Position numbers and translations under genes: made by a program. The notes under the pieces are model-generated. The model had not been told where the DNA came from. It did no database searches and saw nothing but the letters and a program-made list of their open reading frames with translations. From positions 1-10,159 of the forward strand of contig JAADHT010000079.1 in assembly GCA_013151705.1 (NCBI GenBank): a stretch of DNA of 10,159 nucleotides, written 5' to 3'. The DNA comes from Kiritimatiellota bacterium. Its GTDB lineage: Bacteria; Verrucomicrobiota; Lentisphaeria; Victivallales; JAADHT01. Below, one piece after another: positions 5,741 through 10,159 of the stretch (position 1 is its first letter; every line of letters starts with the position of its first letter).

Positions 5741-7762
5741 ATGAAAATCACAGTTGAGAAATCAAGAAATTTCGTTGTGGCTGGTCATGCCGGCAGTGGA
5801 AAGACATCCTTGTGTGATCTTATGTTGTATAAAAGCGGTGGTGTCGAAAGATGCGGCAAGGTGGACCAGAAAAACAGCGTTTCCGACTATACCGAGGACG
5901 AACAGCAGAAATTGAGCAGCATCTACGCGTCGACTATGCATTGCGACTGGAACGACAACCATTTCTTTTTCGTGGACACGCCCGGATACGGGGAGTTCAT
6001 CTGTGAGACGATCGCCGCTTTGAACGCGGTCGATTCGGCGCTTATCGTCGTCGACGCCGTCAACGGAGTCGAGGTGGGCACCGCGCGCGCTTGGAAACTC
6101 GCTAAAAACAAACAACTGCCTAGATTGATACTCGTGAACCGTTTGGACAAGGAGCGCGCCGATTTCGCGGCCGTTCTCAACCAAATACAGGATGCGTACG
6201 GGAAAACAATCTGCGTTCCGTTCACCATGCCGGTAGGGAAAGAGGGCGGATTGACGGGGGTCGTCAACGTCCTTAAAGACGATGATATCCCGGCCGACAT
6301 AGCTGATGAGGTGGCGGCGTACAAGGAACAGTTGATGGACACCATAGCGGAGTCCGACGAAGAGTTGATGATGCGGTATCTTGACGGCGAGCAACTTTCA
6401 GACGATGAGATAGCCACTGGCTTGCCCAAGGCCATTGAATCGGGTGATTTGGTTCCGGTGTTCGCCGGAAGCGTCGAAAAGGACATCGGCGTGACTGAAT
6501 TGATGAACGCTGTGGCCCAGCTGCTTCCGAATCCTTTGGCCAAAGGTGAATATGAGTTGGAGGATGGAGAGAAGATGGAGATGAAAGCGGATGGTCCGGG
6601 AGTGGCCTTCGTCTACAAGTCCATCGTCGATCCTTTCATAGGGCAACTGACTTTCCTCCGCGTTGTTTCCGGGACTTTCAAATCCGACTCCGAAGTTTTC
6701 AACATCTCGACGGGGTCAAAAGAGCGTTTCGGACCTCTCTATTTGATGAATGGCAAAAACCAAGAGTCCGTGGACGAGATTGGTCCTGGCGCTCTGTTTG
6801 GAATGCCCAAGTTGAAGCACTCCGGCGTCAACAACACAATTTCCGCTCAAAATAAAGTGAAACCTGTTGTTCAGATTAAATTTCCGAATCCCGTCATGTC
6901 GTACGCCATAACCGCCGTCAAAAGCGGGGAAGAGGACAAAATAGGTTCCGGGTTGAATAAATTGGCGGAGAGCGACCCCGGCATCAAAGTGAGCCGGGAT
7001 CAGGAGACTCATGAACTCATACTTTCAGGTATGGGCGACCAGCACTTGTCGCAAACCCTGAAAAAACTCAAAGAAACGGCCAAGGTGGAGGTCAACTACG
7101 CTTCTCCCAAAATCCCGTACAGGGAAACCATCACGATGAGCGGAGAGGGACAATACAGACACAAGAAGCAATCCGGTGGACACGGACAATTCGCCGAGGT
7201 GTTTCTGCGGGTGGCTCCGAATCCCGAAGGTTTCGAATTCGTCAACCAGGTGGTCGGCGGCAACATTCCCAAAAACTTCATTCCAGCGGTTGAGAAGGGT
7301 GTGGTTGAGGCTATGGCGGTCGGTCCACTGGCCGGTTGCACGGTGCAAAACATGACCGTGACGGTCTATGATGGAAAACACCATCCAGTGGACTCTTCGG
7401 AAATGGCCTTTAAAATCGCGGCCAGGACGGCGTTCAAGAACGCGATGGGAAGCGCGAAACCGATTCTGCTCGAACCCATACAAACCGTGAAAATAATGAT
7501 TCCCGACGAGTACATGGGCGATATAACCGGTGATTTGAATCATAAACGCGGGCGTATTCTCGGAATGGACGCGGAAGAGGGCATGCAGGTGGTGAACGCG
7601 GAGGTGCCTTTGTCCGAAATGAGCCGATACGCCACGGAGTTGCGCAGTATGACGCAGGGCAGAGGCCTTTTCGAAATGGAGTTCGCGAAATACGAGATGG
7701 TGCCCGCGAATGTCGCGAAAGAGATAATAGACGCGTACAACAAGGCCCAGGAGGAGGAATAG
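5741..7762 (+). CDS. Elongation factor G-like translational GTPase (EF-G-2 type)
   Basis: This 673-residue cytoplasmic GTPase has the full EF-G five-domain order. The G1 loop is GHAGSGKT (15-22), G3 is DTPG (79-82), and G4 is NRLD (133-136) in place of the usual NKMD. Domain II starts near 285, domain III includes DPGIKVSRDQETHELILSGMG-type sequence, and domains IV-V end in LRSMTQGRG. The switch I region (about 43-65) reads DYTEDEQQKLSSI and lacks the RGITI motif of canonical EF-G, as in the EF-G-2/FusA2-like group (Thermus TTHA1498 is the best-known member). The domain IV tip HHPVDSSEMAFK is close to that of true EF-G, which supports ribosome binding. AGGAAGG six bases upstream fixes the ATG at 5741. 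It has no S12/S7/EF-Tu neighbours, as expected for a paralogue rather than the main fusA. Exact physiological role unknown. Confidence 0.9.
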   Translation: MKITVEKSRNFVVAGHAGSGKTSLCDLMLYKSGGVERCGKVDQKNSVSDYTEDEQQKLSSIYASTMHCDWNDNHFFFVDTPGYGEFICETIAALNAVDSALIVVDAVNGVEVGTARAWKLAKNKQLPRLILVNRLDKERADFAAVLNQIQDAYGKTICVPFTMPVGKEGGLTGVVNVLKDDDIPADIADEVAAYKEQLMDTIAESDEELMMRYLDGEQLSDDEIATGLPKAIESGDLVPVFAGSVEKDIGVTELMNAVAQLLPNPLAKGEYELEDGEKMEMKADGPGVAFVYKSIVDPFIGQLTFLRVVSGTFKSDSEVFNISTGSKERFGPLYLMNGKNQESVDEIGPGALFGMPKLKHSGVNNTISAQNKVKPVVQIKFPNPVMSYAITAVKSGEEDKIGSGLNKLAESDPGIKVSRDQETHELILSGMGDQHLSQTLKKLKETAKVEVNYASPKIPYRETITMSGEGQYRHKKQSGGHGQFAEVFLRVAPNPEGFEFVNQVVGGNIPKNFIPAVEKGVVEAMAVGPLAGCTVQNMTVTVYDGKHHPVDSSEMAFKIAARTAFKNAMGSAKPILLEPIQTVKIMIPDEYMGDITGDLNHKRGRILGMDAEEGMQVVNAEVPLSEMSRYATELRSMTQGRGLFEMEFAKYEMVPANVAKEIIDAYNKAQEEE

Positions 7763-7938
7763 CTGTACGGCGCTCGAAAAATTCATGCGCCGCGGCGTGG
7801 GTTTGAGCACCAAAGTTTCAAACTTCTTGGAACAGATATGCTGAAAACAAGCGAGAATTTCGATTTTGAACATTGACCTTTTCTAATTTTTGAATTTGTT
7901 TTGTATTTCGATATTCGAGTTTTTGAGTTTATTCGCAT
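7763..7938 (+). other. Intergenic region between the EF-G-like gene and the S1 leader
   Basis: It contains the third GCGCC element, a small symmetric AAGTTT/AAACTT inverted repeat (7813-7825) and an A/T-rich stretch with degenerate TTGAA/TTCGA words (7855-7930). TTGACC at 7873-7878 could be a -35 box for the S1 gene, but no good -10 lies 16-18 bases downstream. No clear terminator follows the EF-G-like gene, so read-through into the S1 gene is possible. Confidence 0.4.
7785..7807. repeat. Small GCGCC/GGCGT hairpin element, copy C
   Basis: ATGCGCCGCGGCGTG matches the start of copy B (3733-3756) with one base deleted; the rest is diverged. The core contains the perfect ten-base palindrome CGCCGCGGCG at 7788-7797. 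It begins about 20 bases after the EF-G-like stop. Confidence 0.45.
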
Positions 7939-8089
7939 GGCTTTCGGAATGGTCGAAAGCCTTTCAGACTCGGCTGGAGTCTATATATAGTCGGACGGGG
8001 AGTCGCATGGGGCGGCTCCGCCAATTAATTCGTGGAAGAGTTGGGAAGGAATCCCGACCCTTTCGTAAACAACATAAAGAACAAACAAA
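7939..8089 (+). promoter_or_regulatory. Structured leader of the S1 mRNA (four hairpins, no Shine-Dalgarno)
   Basis: Four consecutive stem-loops can be drawn: H1 7939-7946/7954-7961 (GGCTTTCG with CGAAAGCC, perfect); H2 7966-7971/7977-7982 (AGACTC with GAGTCT, perfect); H3 7999-8006/8012-8019 (GGAGTCGC with GCGGCTCC, one G-T pair); and H4 8040-8046/8052-8058 (GTTGGGA with TCCCGAC, one G-T pair). The H4 loop exposes AGGAA. After H4 come about 30 A-rich bases, probably unstructured, and the ATG. There is no Shine-Dalgarno sequence at the start. E. coli rpsA is known to have a leader of successive hairpins without a good Shine-Dalgarno, through which S1 represses its own translation; I infer a similar role here. 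TATATA inside 7982-7989 could alternatively be a -10 box. Confidence 0.5.
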
Positions 8090-10081
8090 ATGACAACCGA
8101 AACAAAAAATGTAGAGGAAGCGTCGGATTTTCTGGATTTGAGCAGCATCAAGCCAATGGAGGAGCTTCTTCAGGAAAAAGTGCAGGCGGAATTTATCGCC
8201 AACACGATCGTCGAAGGAACCATCATCGAAAAAAGAGACAACGGAACGCTGGTGGATATAGGCTACAAGGCCGAAGGTTTTCTCTCGGCCGAGGAATTCG
8301 ACAACTGGACGGAAGTGAAAGTCGGCGATAAAATAGATGTGTTTCTGGAAGAGATAGAGAATGCGAACAGCATGCCCGGAATCAGCGCCAAGAAGGCTGT
8401 TTTCCAAAAAGCCTGGACGACCATAATCAATGAATACAAAGAAGGCAGCGTGGTCAAAGGCGTTATGAAAAGTCGCATAAGAGGCGGTGTGATGGTGGAC
8501 GTGATGGGTATCGAGGCGTTCCTGCCGGGGTCCCAGGTCGATGTCACGCCAGTCAGAAATCTTGATGACTACTTGAACAAGGAATACGATTTCAAGATAC
8601 TGAAAATAAACCATGAACGACGCAACATCGTCGTATCCAGAAGAGAGCTCCTCGAAGAGGATATGGCCGAGAAACGCGCCGTGATAATGAGCAGCATCGA
8701 GGTGGGACAGCTACGTAAAGGGCTCGTTAAAAACATCACTGATTTCGGAGCGTTCATCGATTTGGGCGGCATGGATGGTCTTCTGCACATAACCGACATG
8801 TCCTGGGGAAGGATATCGCATCCTTCGGAAATGATCGAAGTCGGTCAGGAACTCGAGGTTATGATTCTCGCCATAGACACGGACCGCGGGCGGATATCTC
8901 TTGGACTCAAACAAAAAAGCGACAACCCCTGGGCCTCCGTGGCTGATCGTTATCCCGTGGGCTCCAGAGTCAAAGGACGCATAGTGAATCTAATGCCTTA
9001 CGGAGCCTTCATGGAGATAGAGCAAGGTATCGAAGGTCTTATTCACGTGTCCGAAATGTCTTGGACGAAGCGTATAACCAAGGCCAGCGACGTTTTGAAA
9101 GCCGGCGACGAGGTGGAAGCGGTCGTTTTGGATGTCCGCAAAGATCAAAAGAAAATCTCGCTTGGCCTACGCCAGACCGACCGTAATCCCTGGGAGGCTC
9201 TCGCCGAGAAATATCCCGTCGGAACCAAGATCAAAGGAAAAGTCAGAAATATGACCAGTTACGGGGCTTTCGTGGAAATCGAAAACGACATCGATGGAAT
9301 GATACACATCTCCGACATGTCTTGGACCCGCAAAATCAACAATCCCAACGAGATACTCAAGCCTGGAGACGAGGTCGAGGCGGTCATTCTCGATATCGAT
9401 TCCGAGCAGCAACGCATCTCGCTGGGCATGAAACAAGCCGAGACGGATCCTTGGGCCGAAATAGACAAACTCTATAAAATCGGCGACAAAGTGAAAGGTC
9501 TCGTTGCGAAAATCACGGCGTTTGGCGCCTTCATCGAGCTTTCGCACAAAATTGATGGATTGATTCATATTTCGCAGATCAGCAAAGAACGCGTCGAACG
9601 CGTCAAAGACGTGTTGAAACTCGGCGACGAGGTCGAGGCGCGCGTCATCAAAATTGATCCGGCGGAGCGTCGAATAGGATTGAGCATCCGCGCGCTTGAC
9701 GAGGACTTTTCCGAAGCCGAGATCAAAAAAGTCGCCGACCAGGTCTCCAAAGAAATCGATGGCGCCATGGTCGGTATGGGCGAGGCGTTCGACGACGCGT
9801 TGAGCATTTTGGAGGAGAACGTCAAGAAGAAAGCCGACAGGAAAACGGCTGACAAGAAGAACGACGACGAAAGCGAGAAAACAGCTTCGGCTCCAGAGGA
9901 CGAAGTCGAGGTGAAACCGGAAGAGAAAGCGGTTGAAACTGAACTCGAATCCACGCCGGAACCCGAAGTTACTCCGGAAGTCAAGGAGGCTTCTGAAGCG
10001 GAAGCGATTTCCGAGACGAGGGAGACATCCGAAACTGAAGCTCAACCGGAGAGGAAGGTCGAGAAGAAGAAGGATGACTGA
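8090..10081 (+). CDS. rpsA: 30S ribosomal protein S1
   Basis: S1 binds mRNA at the 30S subunit and helps load structured or Shine-Dalgarno-poor messages. Six S1 (OB-fold) domains are visible at about 38-105, 117-187, 204-275, 289-361, 376-448 and 463-535. Domains 3-6 carry the repeated pattern G-x-V..I..FGAF(I/V)...DGLIHISDMSW.... GDEVE..(I/L)D....ISLG. Domains 1 and 2 are diverged, as expected for the ribosome-anchoring pair. After domain 6 there is a charged tail of about 120 residues (545-663), first Lys/Asp- then Glu/Pro/Thr-rich, ending KKKDD; it makes the protein longer than E. coli S1 (557). The ATG at 8090 is preceded by an A-rich stretch with no Shine-Dalgarno. It follows the EF-G-like gene by 327 bases on the same strand. 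Confidence 0.96.
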   Translation: MTTETKNVEEASDFLDLSSIKPMEELLQEKVQAEFIANTIVEGTIIEKRDNGTLVDIGYKAEGFLSAEEFDNWTEVKVGDKIDVFLEEIENANSMPGISAKKAVFQKAWTTIINEYKEGSVVKGVMKSRIRGGVMVDVMGIEAFLPGSQVDVTPVRNLDDYLNKEYDFKILKINHERRNIVVSRRELLEEDMAEKRAVIMSSIEVGQLRKGLVKNITDFGAFIDLGGMDGLLHITDMSWGRISHPSEMIEVGQELEVMILAIDTDRGRISLGLKQKSDNPWASVADRYPVGSRVKGRIVNLMPYGAFMEIEQGIEGLIHVSEMSWTKRITKASDVLKAGDEVEAVVLDVRKDQKKISLGLRQTDRNPWEALAEKYPVGTKIKGKVRNMTSYGAFVEIENDIDGMIHISDMSWTRKINNPNEILKPGDEVEAVILDIDSEQQRISLGMKQAETDPWAEIDKLYKIGDKVKGLVAKITAFGAFIELSHKIDGLIHISQISKERVERVKDVLKLGDEVEARVIKIDPAERRIGLSIRALDEDFSEAEIKKVADQVSKEIDGAMVGMGEAFDDALSILEENVKKKADRKTADKKNDDESEKTASAPEDEVEVKPEEKAVETELESTPEPEVTPEVKEASEAEAISETRETSETEAQPERKVEKKKDD

Positions 10082-10100
10082 TCATCCGAGATTCACTTTG

Positions 10101-10159
10101 TTCCGGTAAGACGGAATGGATGGATGGATTAACGAGGAGCGGACGGTTGCCGTCCGTTC
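10101..10159 (+). terminator. Probable terminator hairpin after rpsA, cut by the window edge
   Basis: GAGCGGACGG (10137-10146), loop TTG, CCGTCCGTTC (10150-10159) form a ten-base-pair stem with one G-T pair, about 55 bases past the S1 stop. A T-run, if present, would lie just beyond the window. A smaller stem, TTCCG/CGGAA (10101-10116), and an ATGGATGGATGGAT microrepeat (10116-10129) precede it. Confidence 0.6.

Noticed and set aside
7025..7873. Long (282 residues) minus-strand open frame opposite the EF-G-like gene
   Set aside because: His/Arg/Phe-rich composition typical of an antisense shadow; the plus strand encodes an unambiguous EF-G-like protein here.
7939..8025. tRNA-Ser-like look of the S1 leader (D-arm-like H1, and H2 readable as a five-pair stem with a seven-base loop containing GCT)
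   Set aside because: There is no T-loop TTCGAAT, no acceptor stem pairing, and the base before the would-be anticodon is G instead of T. A structured leader explains the hairpins better.
9167..10045. Long (292 residues) minus-strand open frame opposite rpsA
   Set aside because: Phe/Asp/Arg-rich shadow of the S1 coding frame, with no start context of its own.

Overview
The window is ordinary bacterial chromosome with short intergenic gaps, a few hairpin-forming intergenic repeats and no sign of phage, plasmid, CRISPR or insertion-sequence genes. It holds seven protein genes: a parallel beta-helix lipoprotein, an uncharacterised membrane protein, acylphosphatase, the 16S rRNA methyltransferase RsmG, a PP2C-type phosphatase, an EF-G-like GTPase and ribosomal protein S1. 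A six-domain S1 and a lipoprotein with a large beta-helix suggest a Gram-negative-type bacterium. The mix (NosD-like beta-helix lipoprotein, EF-G-like paralogue, degenerate TCGAA/TTCAA intergenic tracts) reminds me of the PVC group (Lentisphaerota/Kiritimatiellota-like) or another poorly cultured lineage. That placement is a guess from style, not from a marker comparison.

Layout. Positions 1-57 cannot be assigned. A long imperfect palindrome (58-125, with a conserved tail to 141) opens a 400-base intergenic region that carries two further perfect palindromes and a small GCGCC hairpin element. The plus-strand lipoprotein gene (553-2346) follows, and just after it comes a second, rearranged copy of the same palindromic repeat (2424-2523), so the gene sits between two repeat copies. 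A minus-strand cluster then runs from 5396 down to 2731: PP2C phosphatase, rsmG, acyP, membrane protein. Two of its junctions are 4-base ATGA overlaps, which imply translational coupling; a 232-base gap separates rsmG from acyP. The lipoprotein and membrane-protein genes converge.

A divergent promoter region (5397-5740) separates the phosphatase from the plus-strand EF-G-like gene (5741-7762). Next comes a 327-base gap whose last 150 bases fold into four consecutive hairpins, and then the S1 gene (8090-10081). S1 has no visible Shine-Dalgarno sequence. The window ends inside or just after a strong hairpin that is probably the S1 terminator.

Together, EF-G-like, S1 and RsmG make this a translation-linked neighbourhood. 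The phosphatase probably reverses Ser/Thr phosphorylation, with no partner kinase inside the window. The most interesting non-coding signals are the S1 leader, which looks like a structured autoregulatory 5' UTR, and the palindromic repeat family around the lipoprotein gene. I do not see a clear novel defence or mobile system here.
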